A stretch of 11,916 nucleotides of DNA from contig CAVUYM010000003.1 of NCBI GenBank assembly GCA_963745675.1, forward strand, positions 1-11,916. Reading direction: 5' to 3'. Under the pieces are notes generated by a model. It worked only from the letters and a program-made list of their open reading frames with translations, was not told the DNA's origin and ran no database searches. Below, in pieces: positions 1 through 7,391 of this stretch (positions within the stretch are counted from its first letter, which is position 1; every line of letters begins with the position of its first letter). The DNA comes from JAUIIK01 sp963745675 (GTDB lineage: Bacteria > Chloroflexota > Chloroflexia > Thermomicrobiales > CFX8). The position numbers and the translations under genes are program-made.

Positions 1-1275
1 TTGCTCGGCGGCCAACGCTTCAACCGCGCCGATGTCGCAGCTTATTCCCTGTGGGCGATCAATACCGCGCTGGTCTTCAGCAGTCGATATATTGCAATCG
101 GCGTTGTCGATGGCATCGGAGGTAGCGAGGGGCTTCATCGTGCCAGTCGCGCCACCATTGTTCTGGAGCGGCCCGAGGTCGATGCTGCCGCTGCTCGGGA
201 TGTCCCCTGCGGCAGTGAGCGAACAGGTGTCGTCGTCGCTGAGGTTCGAGCCGAGCGATGTAATCGTGCCGCTGTATATCGTGCAAGTAGTGACGCCAGG
301 TGCGGCGGTGCCGTCGATGATCGAGGCGGCGAAGGTGATGGATCCTGGACCATCGATGACAACCGCACTGCCCTCAAATCCCGCTGTATTTTCACTCAGC
401 GTGCTGGCGGTCACCTCGACGGTGCCCTCGTAAGTGGAGATCGCGCCACCGTCATACTGTGCGCTGTTGCCGCTAAGGGTGCCGGCCGTGATCGTCGTGG
501 ATCCCGATTCGTGATATATAGCCCCGCCGCCGCCAGCCATGTTACCGGTCAGCGTGCTGCTTACGATGTCCATTGTCCCGGCGCTGTCGATCGCGCCACC
601 GGTATCTCCTGCGCTGTTGCCACTCAGCGTGCTGTCAGTGATAGTCACCGTGCCCTCGTTCAGGATCGCTCCGCCAAAGGTGCTCGCCGTATTGCCGCTG
701 AATGTGCTGCCGGTGATCTCCAGAGTGCCCGACTCGATGCGGATCGCGCCGCCGCGACCATTAACAGGAAGGGCCGAGTTGCCGCTCAGAGTGCTATCCG
801 TAATGGTCACCGAACCGCTGACGCTGCGGATTGCGCCACCTGAATCCTCTACCGTGTTGCTACTCAGTGTGGAGTTGGTGATCTCGACCGCGCCGCCATT
901 GTTGACGATCACACCGCCGGAGTTCGCCCGACCGTTGCTCAGCGTCATGCCGTTCAGTTCCAGAGTGATGCCGTTGTCGACGGAGAAGAGGCCAGTTGCA
1001 CCCGCTCCGCTCAGTGTGATGAGACCACCACTGCTGATCTGGGTGTTGGCGCTAATCGTCTTGCGGCTCGTCAAGATAATGGTGTGTGGTGCGGCGCCGC
1101 AGTTGAACGTCACTGCTCCGCCGCTCAGGAGGGCGGTGTCCAGCGCCGCCTCGGTGCAGCTGCCCGTCGTGCCGGTCCCGACCACACCGGCCGCCAGCGT
1201 TGTGCTAGCGGGCGAAAATGCGATGATCCCGGCCAACAACAACCCTGTCGTCAAACAGCGCCATAACTTGCTCAC
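1..1275 (-). CDS. Secreted right-handed beta-helix protein W1, choice-of-anchor Q type (3' end outside window)
   Basis: The reading frame opens at a GTG (1275) and stays open to base 1, giving 425 residues without a stop, so the C-terminus is cut off. The GTG is supported by a GAGG ribosome site seven bases upstream and by the Sec signal peptide that follows (GLLLAGIIAF..., cleavage near LAA-GVV). After a GSCTEAALDTAL block come about seven degenerate repeats of 22-28 residues (roughly residues 120-300), of the form 'STLSGNSA..GGAI...GTVTIT'. This is the pattern of a right-handed parallel beta-helix. The end matches the choice-of-anchor Q signature (LQNNGGATGT, DAID, EDQRGIDRPQG, CDIGAVE). 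It is a paralogue of the next gene upstream (W2), 77 bases away. A surface or extracellular location is likely; no catalytic residues are recognisable. The family call is confident, the function unknown. Confidence 0.85.
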   Translation of the reverse strand, partial: MSKLWRCLTTGLLLAGIIAFSPASTTLAAGVVGTGTTGSCTEAALDTALLSGGAVTFNCGAAPHTIILTSRKTISANTQISSGGLITLSGAGATGLFSVDNGITLELNGMTLSNGRANSGGVIVNNGGAVEITNSTLSSNTVEDSGGAIRSVSGSVTITDSTLSGNSALPVNGRGGAIRIESGTLEITGSTFSGNTASTFGGAILNEGTVTITDSTLSGNSAGDTGGAIDSAGTMDIVSSTLTGNMAGGGGAIYHESGSTTITAGTLSGNSAQYDGGAISTYEGTVEVTASTLSENTAGFEGSAVVIDGPGSITFAASIIDGTAAPGVTTCTIYSGTITSLGSNLSDDDTCSLTAAGDIPSSGSIDLGPLQNNGGATGTMKPLATSDAIDNADCNISTAEDQRGIDRPQGISCDIGAVEALAAEQ

Positions 1276-1282
1276 AAGAAAA

Positions 1283-1286
1283 CCTC
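1283..1286 (-). promoter_or_regulatory. Ribosome binding site for W1 (GAGG)
   Basis: GAGG sits seven bases before the GTG at 1275. It decides the start, because no in-frame ATG lies near the signal peptide; the ATG overlapping this site is in another frame. Confidence 0.5.
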
Positions 1287-1314
1287 ATTCTCCACTCCGC
1301 GAATCGGTCGTGCC

Positions 1315-1320
1315 ATTATA
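1315..1320 (-). promoter_or_regulatory. Candidate -10 box (TATAAT) upstream of W1
   Basis: A perfect TATAAT stands in the 77-base gap between W2 and W1, about 40 bases before the W1 start. That would leave a short leader containing the GAGG site. The hexamer expected 17 bases upstream (GCCCAT) does not resemble TTGACA. The site is therefore either a weak or activator-dependent promoter, or a chance match in the only AT-rich patch of the gap. Confidence 0.3.
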
Positions 1321-1352
1321 AAGCATCCCACCGATCCATGGGCCGGGTGCGT

Positions 1353-3035
1353 TTAAGGCGTCGCCGGGATGATGTTCGGCAACTCGCGAGCCGTGCACTG
1401 GTCGAGATTTTCGACCGCCCGGTTGGCGCCGGTGTAGCGGTTGACGCAGGTCAGGAGTGCCCCGTCGTTCGGCATCAGGTGCGTCTCGAAGACCGGCGCG
1501 CACTGCCCCGTTCCGAGGTAGTGGACGGCGCCGGTGTAGCGGTTGATGCAGAACGTGCCAGCGGTGTCCGTCAGTTGTTGCTGGTTCGGCGCACATTGAC
1601 CGCTCGAAGGGCTCGAAACCGCGCCGGTGTAGCGATTGACGCAGAGGGGCAACGTCTCGGCGACGAGGACTTCGACCGCGCCGATGTCGCAGCCCGACCC
1701 CTGTGGACGGCTGATGCCGCGCTGGTCAGTCGCCAGGCAGTTGCCGCCGCTGTCGATGGCGTCGGAGTCAGACGCTGGCAGGTGCGTCTCGGTCGGTCCT
1801 CCATTGTCCCCGAGCGGACTTAGAGCGGCGTTCCCGTTGGGGATGTCAGTCGGCTGGTCGAGATTGCAGGTCCCGTCGCTATCCAGATTGAAGCCGAGGG
1901 ACACACTCTCGCCACTGCAATCGGTTCCAAGGTTGCCGGCAATGATGGTGTTGGTGAGTGTCGGAGGCCCATCGGGATTGGAGAAGAGAATCCCATCTCC
2001 TTGGTCGTCAGCGGCGTCATTGAGCGTGAACGTCGAATCGATGATCTGAGCCGGGTGGATCGTGCGGAGCGCTCCGGCGCCGTAGTTGATGGTGTAATTC
2101 CCGCTGAATGTGCTCGACGTGATTGTGGCCCCATCCGTACTGTCGGAGACAGCCCCGGCGCGTGCATTCGCCCAATTGCCGGAGAAGGTGCTCCTGTCGA
2201 TTGTCAAGACGACCGGGAAAGAACCGGAGGCCCGTATTGCTCCACCTTCGCCGCCTATCCCGCCATCGATGTCGGAAACGTAGTTGCCGGTGAAGGTGCT
2301 ATCTGTGACATGCACCGTGCTCAATGAGCCGTAAATTGCGCCGCCCTCGCCATCGGCCCAGTTGCCGTCAAAGAGGCTGCGGAAGACTTCGAGCGTCCCG
2401 CCGCCCCGAACGTCGATCGCGCCACCGTTGAACCTGGTGGCCCAGTTGCCGGTGAAGATGGTGTCGTTCACCGTGAGCGCACCGCCGCTGCTAGAGATCC
2501 CGCCACCATCGCCGTCGGGAGCGCTGTTTTCGGTGAATGTGCCGTCGGTGACCGTCAGGATCGCATCGCTCCAGATCGCGCCGCCATCATTCTCGGCAGT
2601 ATTGTGTTGGACGGTAACGTTGGTAAGGATGAGTGTCCCGCTGTTCGCGATCGAGCCACCGTCGTCACCAGGGCTGTTGAGCGTGTTGCCGTGCTCGATC
2701 GTCAGGTTCCGCAATTCCAGCGTCGCCCCGGCTTCGACGGTGAAATGCCGGACACTGTCATTGCCGTTGAAGGTGACCTGGTTCCCACCATCGATCACGA
2801 CGGCATTTCCGGCTGTGATCGTCTTCTCGCTGGTGACGACGATCGTCGTCGGACCGCCGCAATTGAAGGTCACAAGCCCGCCACCGGATAGCGCCGTGTC
2901 GAGCTTTGCCTCGGTGCAGCTGCCCGCCGAACCACTGCCGACCGTCCCGGCCGCGTGAGCCGGGTAAGACGAAGTGGCGCTGAAGAGTCCGCACAGGACC
3001 ATCACGACGACAAGACCGCGCAAACCTTTGTTCAT
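1353..3035 (-). CDS. Secreted right-handed beta-helix protein W2 with choice-of-anchor Q domain and three CVNRYTGA repeats
   Basis: An intact ORF of about 560 residues. I prefer the ATG at 3035 because GAGGA lies four bases upstream; the adjacent in-frame GTG at 3038 is too close to it. A Sec signal peptide (LRGLVVVMVLCGLF..., cleavage near AHA-AGT) is followed by GSCTEAKLDTAL, the same block as in W1. A Cys/Gly-rich strand region and parallel beta-helix repeats follow (roughly residues 100-350: 'STFTGN...DGGAI', 'STFSGNWANARAGAV'). Around residues 350-460 is a choice-of-anchor Q ending: LGDNGGPTETHLPASDSDAID, then TDQRGISRP and CDIGAVE. The last ~100 residues hold three copies of C-[VI]-N-R-Y-T-G-A...Q-C. 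It starts 72 bases after the stop of Y1 in the same direction. Export and surface attachment are inferred from family; ligand and role are unknown. Confidence 0.88.
   Translation of the reverse strand: MNKGLRGLVVVMVLCGLFSATSSYPAHAAGTVGSGSAGSCTEAKLDTALSGGGLVTFNCGGPTTIVVTSEKTITAGNAVVIDGGNQVTFNGNDSVRHFTVEAGATLELRNLTIEHGNTLNSPGDDGGSIANSGTLILTNVTVQHNTAENDGGAIWSDAILTVTDGTFTENSAPDGDGGGISSSGGALTVNDTIFTGNWATRFNGGAIDVRGGGTLEVFRSLFDGNWADGEGGAIYGSLSTVHVTDSTFTGNYVSDIDGGIGGEGGAIRASGSFPVVLTIDRSTFSGNWANARAGAVSDSTDGATITSSTFSGNYTINYGAGALRTIHPAQIIDSTFTLNDAADDQGDGILFSNPDGPPTLTNTIIAGNLGTDCSGESVSLGFNLDSDGTCNLDQPTDIPNGNAALSPLGDNGGPTETHLPASDSDAIDSGGNCLATDQRGISRPQGSGCDIGAVEVLVAETLPLCVNRYTGAVSSPSSGQCAPNQQQLTDTAGTFCINRYTGAVHYLGTGQCAPVFETHLMPNDGALLTCVNRYTGANRAVENLDQCTARELPNIIPATP
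1356..1646 (-). repeat. Three tandem Cys-pair repeats (CVNRYTGA...QC) at the C-terminus of W2
   Basis: The core octamer is encoded at 1620-1643, 1527-1550 and 1425-1448 (CVNRYTGA, CINRYTGA, CVNRYTGA), spaced 31 and 34 residues apart. Each core is followed 8-10 residues later by Q-C. Each unit thus has two cysteines, suggesting one disulphide per unit in an exported protein. The motif recalls the C-x-N-[KR]-x-T-G-A-[LV] element I remember from the ends of actinobacterial collagen-like and surface proteins; that link is from memory and unverified. Confidence 0.75.
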
Positions 3036-3107
3036 CACATCCTCGTTTCGTTCCGGCTCGTGTTCCCGCAGGGGTGCCGGCTGCCGTGGATAAGAGTTGC
3101 GATTCAG

Positions 3108-3581
3108 CTATTCGGCAAAGTTGCAGGCTTCGTATTCCAGGCCAACAGCCGTGACGCCACGCAGGCAGAGTTCTTTGCCGTGGTAGATGTCGTATTGGAT
3201 CGCGGCCGGGTTGTCGGTGAAAAAGAGCACCGTTTGGTCGAGGTAGCCGTCGCCATTGACATCGCTGATCGCGGCGCTCCAGAAGGTGCGCACGACCTCG
3301 GCCAGCTCGTTGCCGAGCCAGTCCTCGAAGTGGAGGATGTCGCGATGCACCTGGCTGGCGTCGAAGGACTCACTGCCGTAAAGGACTGCCATCGGCTGGC
3401 TGCCATCCCCGGCTACCGTGATCTCGACCTCGGGAGTCGTCTCGTAGCGCAGAACCGGTTCGGCCTCTATCCCGTCAGCCTCGGTGCCGAGCGGGGTGGA
3501 CGCGGACAGGCTGGACTCAAAAGTGAGGGCAGCGTTGTTCGCGAAGAACCAGATCGTGCCGCTGCCCGACCCGATGAAGGC
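3108..3581 (-). CDS. Y1 fragment 3: C-terminal FG-GAP region
   Basis: The true frame resumes at about 3581 (AFIGSGSGTIWFF) and runs to the TAG at 3108. An ATG-initiated ORF covering it begins at 3653, but its first ~23 residues are out of frame. It contains the last calcium-loop motif DVNGDGYLD and ends KELCLRGVTAVGLEYEACNF, a two-cysteine ending shared with Y2. It has no signal peptide of its own, so it is unlikely to be a separate gene. Confidence 0.5.
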   Translation of the reverse strand, partial: AFIGSGSGTIWFFANNAALTFESSLSASTPLGTEADGIEAEPVLRYETTPEVEITVAGDGSQPMAVLYGSESFDASQVHRDILHFEDWLGNELAEVVRTFWSAAISDVNGDGYLDQTVLFFTDNPAAIQYDIYHGKELCLRGVTAVGLEYEACNFAE

Positions 3582-3791
3582 AGTCAGGATTACCGGCCTG
3601 GTCGATATCGACGAAGGCGGGAGACGAATCGCTACCGACATTGCGCAGGCCATACGGATCCACGACCCGTTTGAGGAAGATTGGCTCGGTGGTCGTGCCC
3701 GACATTCTGATAGATGCTGGTGTTGCCATAGGGACCGCCGACAAAGAGGTCGAGCACGCCGTCGCCGTGGCGTCGGCCAGCGCCGGGATCG

Positions 3792-4511
3792 CTACGCTGG
3801 CGTAGAGCGTGTTAATGCCGAAGGGATTGATCTGCGGCGCGGCAAAGGACCTTGCGAGGTCGAGCCCTGGTTCTCGTAGAAGTAGACGTCGCCACCGGAA
3901 TTGCCGCTGATAATGACGTCGATCAGCCCATCGCCGTTGAGATCGCCAAAGGCCAGGGAGGCGGGCTGCGGAAGCGCGACCCCGCCGAGGTAGCTGCCGA
4001 GTCCGACAAAGGCAAAGTCGGGATCGGTGGCCGTGCCGAAGTTCTCGTAGAAGGCCAAGTGCCCAGCATCGGTGCCGAGGTAGAGATCGAAGTCGCCGTC
4101 GCTATCGATATCGACGAAGGTTGGCCGGCCGTAGCTGTCAGCGACCATGAAGTCCTGTGAAACCGGGCTCGCGAAGGCCGGTATGGTGGCGGTGCCGGTG
4201 TTCTCAAGATAATCGAGTGACGTGGCGCTGCCGACGAAGAGATCCTGGTCGCCGTCGCCGTCGATGTCGACGAAGGTGGGGTAGACGGCTGAGGATGTTG
4301 AGGTCTCGATCCCGAAGGGATTGGCGACCGGTGTAGTGAAAGCGTACTGGGCGGGGGCGACGTTGAAGACGATGGTGATTTCTGCAGTGCTGGGTTGGCT
4401 GCTGGGAAGTGATGTCGGCTCATCCCCATCGATCTGCGTGTTGCCGGCGGCATAGCTGCCACCGCCTGGGCCGGCACAATTGTGGTGGGTATCATCATCG
4501 CAGGCGTTCAT
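3792..4511 (-). CDS. Y1 fragment 2: glycine-rich tail and first FG-GAP repeats
   Basis: Open for 239 codons in the same frame as fragment 1, after the first indel cluster has cancelled out. The start shown (MNAC...) is the first internal ATG and probably not a native start. The fragment encodes the end of the glycine-rich domain (HHNCAGPGGGSYAAGN) and three FG-GAP/VCBS repeats with calcium-loop motifs DIDGDGDQD, DIDSDGDFD and DLNGDGLID, each followed by an aromatic-rich 'YLEN/FYEN/FYEN' strand. The final ~20 residues are out of frame because of the missing base near 3849. Confidence 0.5.
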   Translation of the reverse strand: MNACDDDTHHNCAGPGGGSYAAGNTQIDGDEPTSLPSSQPSTAEITIVFNVAPAQYAFTTPVANPFGIETSTSSAVYPTFVDIDGDGDQDLFVGSATSLDYLENTGTATIPAFASPVSQDFMVADSYGRPTFVDIDSDGDFDLYLGTDAGHLAFYENFGTATDPDFAFVGLGSYLGGVALPQPASLAFGDLNGDGLIDVIISGNSGGDVYFYENQGSTSQGPLPRRRSIPSALTRSTPA

Positions 4512-4625
4512 CCCGCCGCCCCCGTACCCGCCACCAGAGGGGCCACCCGCCGAATCGCCGGCCGGGACGCTGACCCCATTCCCATGGGTGAGCCCGGATA
4601 GCCATTCAGCCAGTAGGAAGCGCTG

Positions 4626-5432
4626 TCAGCATCCTACCTCCGCCCCAGCCGCCGAAGCCGTCCCCACCGGGTGTGGTATAGCCGTCGGGATTGATGACCG
4701 GACTGCCCTTCCCGGTCCGGAGTAACTCCCGCCTCTGACCGTTCCGTTGTTTCCGCTGAGATCCTGGCCGGCGCCGTAAGCTGCCTTCATCGACGTCGCG
4801 ATCGCGGTGCCGCCATGGCCGCCTTCCTGACCATCGGTGAAAAGCACCGCGTAGTTGCCGCCACCGCCGCCACCGGCAACGAGCAGGACATTGCTCGCAG
4901 CGAAGCCACTGGCGACCGAGGCGACAATCGTCGATGCGCCGCCCGCGCCGCTCCCCCAGGTTGTCGCGTTGTCGTTCCCGTGGGCGCCAAAGTAGTAGTG
5001 GAGTGTGGTCGTGCCATAGGTGCTCTGGTAATCATCGATCGTCGTGATTGTCTGGGCGTAGCCCCCGAAACCACCCCAGCCGCCCGTAGCGCCGTCGTAA
5101 TTCTTGCCTTTGCCGCCCTTGCCGCCCCAGGCTTGGACCCACATGACGGTATAGGACTGAACATCGGCGTTGATCGCCTGCGCGAGCGGCAGAATATTCG
5201 TCACCAGGTTCAGCGACGACTGATTGTCGGCAATCTTGAGCGAGCACGTCACCAGTGTGGAGCTGGTCTCCGCGCAGGTGGCGTAATCGTTGTCGGCGGA
5301 GGTGGCCGCCAGAACCGTCTCGCCCTCGTCCGTCGGCTGTGCCCCCACGAGCCCGCTGCTCAGGCTCAGCAGCAGCAGTACCAAGAGCGGGGCAACAATG
5401 CTTCGTCTCTGCAGGGCGTTTGAGATAGACAT
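4626..5432 (-). CDS. Y1 fragment 1: signal peptide and glycine-rich domain
   Basis: An open stretch of 268 codons from the native start. It carries a clear signal peptide ending in GLVGAQ, a short Cys-containing region (YATCAETSS...LVTCSLKI), then the glycine-rich domain typical of extracellular 'glycine-rich protein' modules (GAHGNDNATTW, VLLVAGGGGGGNYAV, GQEGGHGGTAIA). It is about 85% identical to Y2 by eye. From about residue 240 (base 4715) the frame has slipped by one base, so the last ~30 residues are out-of-frame sequence. If translated, the product would be a secreted glycine-rich protein without its FG-GAP repeats. Confidence 0.55.
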   Translation of the reverse strand: MSISNALQRRSIVAPLLVLLLLSLSSGLVGAQPTDEGETVLAATSADNDYATCAETSSTLVTCSLKIADNQSSLNLVTNILPLAQAINADVQSYTVMWVQAWGGKGGKGKNYDGATGGWGGFGGYAQTITTIDDYQSTYGTTTLHYYFGAHGNDNATTWGSGAGGASTIVASVASGFAASNVLLVAGGGGGGNYAVLFTDGQEGGHGGTAIATSMKAAYGAGQDLSGNNGTVRGGSYSGPGRAVRSSIPTAIPHPVGTASAAGAEVGC

Positions 5433-5462
5433 CTTACTTGATCCTTTTCGTTGACGCTGGAG

Positions 5463-5911
5463 TTAGCGGTTCGCGCTGCCGAGATAGACTTCGCCAATCC
5501 AGAAGCTGCTGAGCGCGTAGCCCCCGGCGCAGCGGTCACTCTCGACCAGCTGGCTACCCGTCCGCCCGAAGCCCAGGTAGCCGGCGTAGTCACCGTCACC
5601 TCCAGCAGGACGAAGCGGCCCGCCGAGCCGCCGTCCGTCGTTTCACGTTCGAGAGCGACGCCCGCCAACGATCCATGCTCGCCTTGGAAGCGGGCATCGA
5701 CCGCCATGCCTAGTGCCGCGTCGATCCCTCGGGTGAGCGTTATTCCCAGCGATCCACTGTCTGCAACGGAATAGCTGCCGAGGAAGTTGCCGGTTGCCGT
5801 CGCGTCATCCTGCAGGCAGACATCGGTTGTCAGATTGACGCCGCCGACTGGACGCATGTTCGTGATCTTGTAGCCGGCTACCGCCAGGCCTGTGTCGCTG
5901 CGCTCGGTCAC
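5463..5911 (-). CDS. Z-X1 fragment 3: C-terminal half of X domain
   Basis: The sequence NEVTERSDTGLAVAGYKI...GRFVLL matches X2 residue for residue in pattern, so this is the continuation of fragment 2. Restoring one base at 5603/5604 gives GGDGDYAGYLGFGRTGSQL...CAGGYALSSFWIGEVYLGS and a TAA at 5463-5465, the same ending as X2. Without that base the frame runs on to 5366 and overlaps Y1. An independent gene is unlikely, as there is no signal peptide or ribosome site. Confidence 0.5.
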
Positions 5912-5912
5912 C

Positions 5913-7391
5913 TCATTGAGGTAGAGGACCTGTCCGGCATTGCCGTCCCGCCCAACGCAGAATCCCGGTGATTGTGTCAGGGCCTCGCGCAGGGTCGATA
6001 ACCAGCTGGAGGTCGCCGGTCCACTCGCCGTTCTCGTCGGTGATCGTGAGCTGTTGGAATGAGACTTGCGCGCCGCGGCAGATCAGCGTTTCCGCGTGGC
6101 AGGGCGCGCTCCAACCGATGTTCGTTGACGTCGTCGCCGTGCCGGTGATGTCACCGCTGACCGCGTCAATACCGGTCAGGGCCCGGATGTGGAGCCCGGC
6201 ATCATCGATCCAGAGCCGCCCCGGGTCGCGGATCTCGCTGACCGAGAATTCCAGCGAGATCGTGGTCGCGTTGCTCGATACCGGCAGATCGGGCGCGGAT
6301 CCCGGTGCAGTGCAGAGCAATGCGTACGCGGTGAACGCAGCGTCGATCAGGCCCGCATGGCGGGTCACGATCTCTCGCAGCGTCTCCCGCTGGCCGTCGG
6401 TGAGCTGGGTCACGTCGTGTCCGGCTGACTCCAGGATCTCACTGGCCGTCGTCACATCGGCTACGAGCTCCTCGACGCGTTGGAGCTCCATCTTGATATC
6501 GTCGGGAAGCGTGTCCGTCCCCGCGCCACCCTGGAGCGCGGCGGCGAAGAGCTCGATGTCGTACCTCCAGGCGGCCAGCGCCGCTTCCAGATAGCCACCG
6601 TGGTAGACGGGACCGGATTCCCAGTTCGCGATATCCCCCAGCTTGTCGATGAAGTCCTTAGCTTCAAGGAACGCGAAACAGACACCGGCATTCGCCGGGC
6701 CGGCCACCGGTTTGACGTTTACGACACCTTCGAGCGTCCCGATGTTGAAGGACTGCCCATCGGGCGTGAGAGATAACTGCGCATACCAGTTGTTGAACCG
6801 GGGCGCACCACCACCGACTCGGACCGACCACTCGACGGTCCGCGGGTCGCCTGGATTCAACGCGGTGAGGTACCAGCCCGTCGCGCGCTTCTCGTAGGTG
6901 TAGAGCTCGTTTGAGGCGCTGTTTCCCTTCGAGACGACAGACGGCACCCGAATCTCGGTATTGAGGGGCAGGACTTCGACCGCGCCGTCGCTGTATATCT
7001 CGATGCCGCCAAAGCCCGGCTGAGTTTCCGCGAGCGGGCCGATCGTGTTGACGATCCTCGAGTTGCCCCAGTTGTTCTCGGCATAGATGCGGATGCTGTC
7101 GGAGGTTGAGCCGGGGAAGACGATGAGCGAGTTCTCATCGGCAGCCTGAGTCTCGTCACCAAATGGCGCGACCGAGGCGAAGAGCCGTGATTCGCCTTCC
7201 TCCAACGTGGCTTCGGCGCGGTAGACGTTGATGTGCGGAGTCGGCGCGTTGTCCATGATCGTGACGAACCCGCGGCCATCGAGATCGAAGTAGCTGGGCG
7301 AGGTTCCCGAGCCCTGGCTCGTCTGCCCTGGCTTGATCTCCGTTCCCCGGTCGTCAGGGCTCTTGCCAGGAGATGACGGGGGCTCCGTCAT
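5913..7391 (-). CDS. Z-X1 fragment 2: C-terminal half of beta-propeller, helical segment, start of X domain
   Basis: Open for 492 codons. The ATG at 7391 lies inside fragment 1, has GGAGG directly abutting it (too close to be a good site), and no signal peptide follows, so I doubt it is a native start. The sequence goes GSGTSPSYF, GFVTIMDNAPTPHINVYR, NSLIVFPG and YAENNWGNSR, which are propeller-type elements. A mostly helical stretch with CFAFLEAKDF, WRYDIELFAAAL and ELQRVEELVADV comes next. From SNATTISLEF onward it matches X2 (CHAETLICRGAQVSF against CHSDTLVCRGAQVSF). It runs out of frame at ITGILR because of an extra base at 5954/5955, so the last ~13 residues are spurious. Confidence 0.6.
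   Translation of the reverse strand: MTEPPSSPGKSPDDRGTEIKPGQTSQGSGTSPSYFDLDGRGFVTIMDNAPTPHINVYRAEATLEEGESRLFASVAPFGDETQAADENSLIVFPGSTSDSIRIYAENNWGNSRIVNTIGPLAETQPGFGGIEIYSDGAVEVLPLNTEIRVPSVVSKGNSASNELYTYEKRATGWYLTALNPGDPRTVEWSVRVGGGAPRFNNWYAQLSLTPDGQSFNIGTLEGVVNVKPVAGPANAGVCFAFLEAKDFIDKLGDIANWESGPVYHGGYLEAALAAWRYDIELFAAALQGGAGTDTLPDDIKMELQRVEELVADVTTASEILESAGHDVTQLTDGQRETLREIVTRHAGLIDAAFTAYALLCTAPGSAPDLPVSSNATTISLEFSVSEIRDPGRLWIDDAGLHIRALTGIDAVSGDITGTATTSTNIGWSAPCHAETLICRGAQVSFQQLTITDENGEWTGDLQLVIDPARGPDTITGILRWAGRQCRTGPLPQ

Larger units (their letters stand above)
3108..5432 (-). pseudogene. Y1: secreted glycine-rich / FG-GAP repeat protein, broken by seven indels
   Basis: Aligned by eye to the paralogue Y2, this copy runs from ATG 5432 (AAGGA nine bases upstream) to TAG 3108-3110. 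Relative to Y2 it lacks one base near 4715, seven near 4635 and one near 4595. It then lacks one near 3849 and one near 3784, and has one extra near 3702 and one extra near 3582. The first cluster, with a neighbouring 6-base in-frame insertion, and the second cluster each net to whole codons, so the start and end of the gene share a frame. Stops are nevertheless met inside both clusters. The intended product would carry a signal peptide (LVLLLLSLSSGLVGAQ), a glycine-rich domain (WVQAWGGKGGKG...GGWGGFGGYAQ), and FG-GAP/VCBS repeats with D-x-D-x-D-G loops. It follows the X1 stop by 30 bases. It could be a decayed gene or a badly sequenced intact one. Confidence 0.75.
3108..6290 (-). repeat. Duplicated X-Y cassette, left copy
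   Basis: This segment matches 8350-11552 along its length: X-domain from SNAT to stop, an almost identical 30-base spacer (CTCCAGCGTC..., AAGGATCA), then Y from start to stop. Homology ends abruptly upstream at the propeller/helical part of Z-X1 and downstream at the Y stop codon. The two copies are direct, both on the minus strand, and offset by about 5.25 kb. Confidence 0.8.

Noticed and set aside
1..843. Long plus-strand open frames over the left end (also at 539-1321 and elsewhere)
   Set aside because: They are antisense shadows of the GC-rich beta-helix gene W1; their products are Ala/Arg/Pro-rich without domain patterns.
3039..3107. Possible hairpin (CCGGC...GCCGG) between Y1 and W2 as a terminator
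   Set aside because: The stem is five pairs with an ~18-base loop and no T-run follows on the minus strand.
7354..7391. Translational coupling of two overlapping genes by a 38-base overlap
   Set aside because: GGAGG abuts the second ATG, no leader follows, and a one-base correction yields a continuous propeller motif, so a frameshift explains it better.
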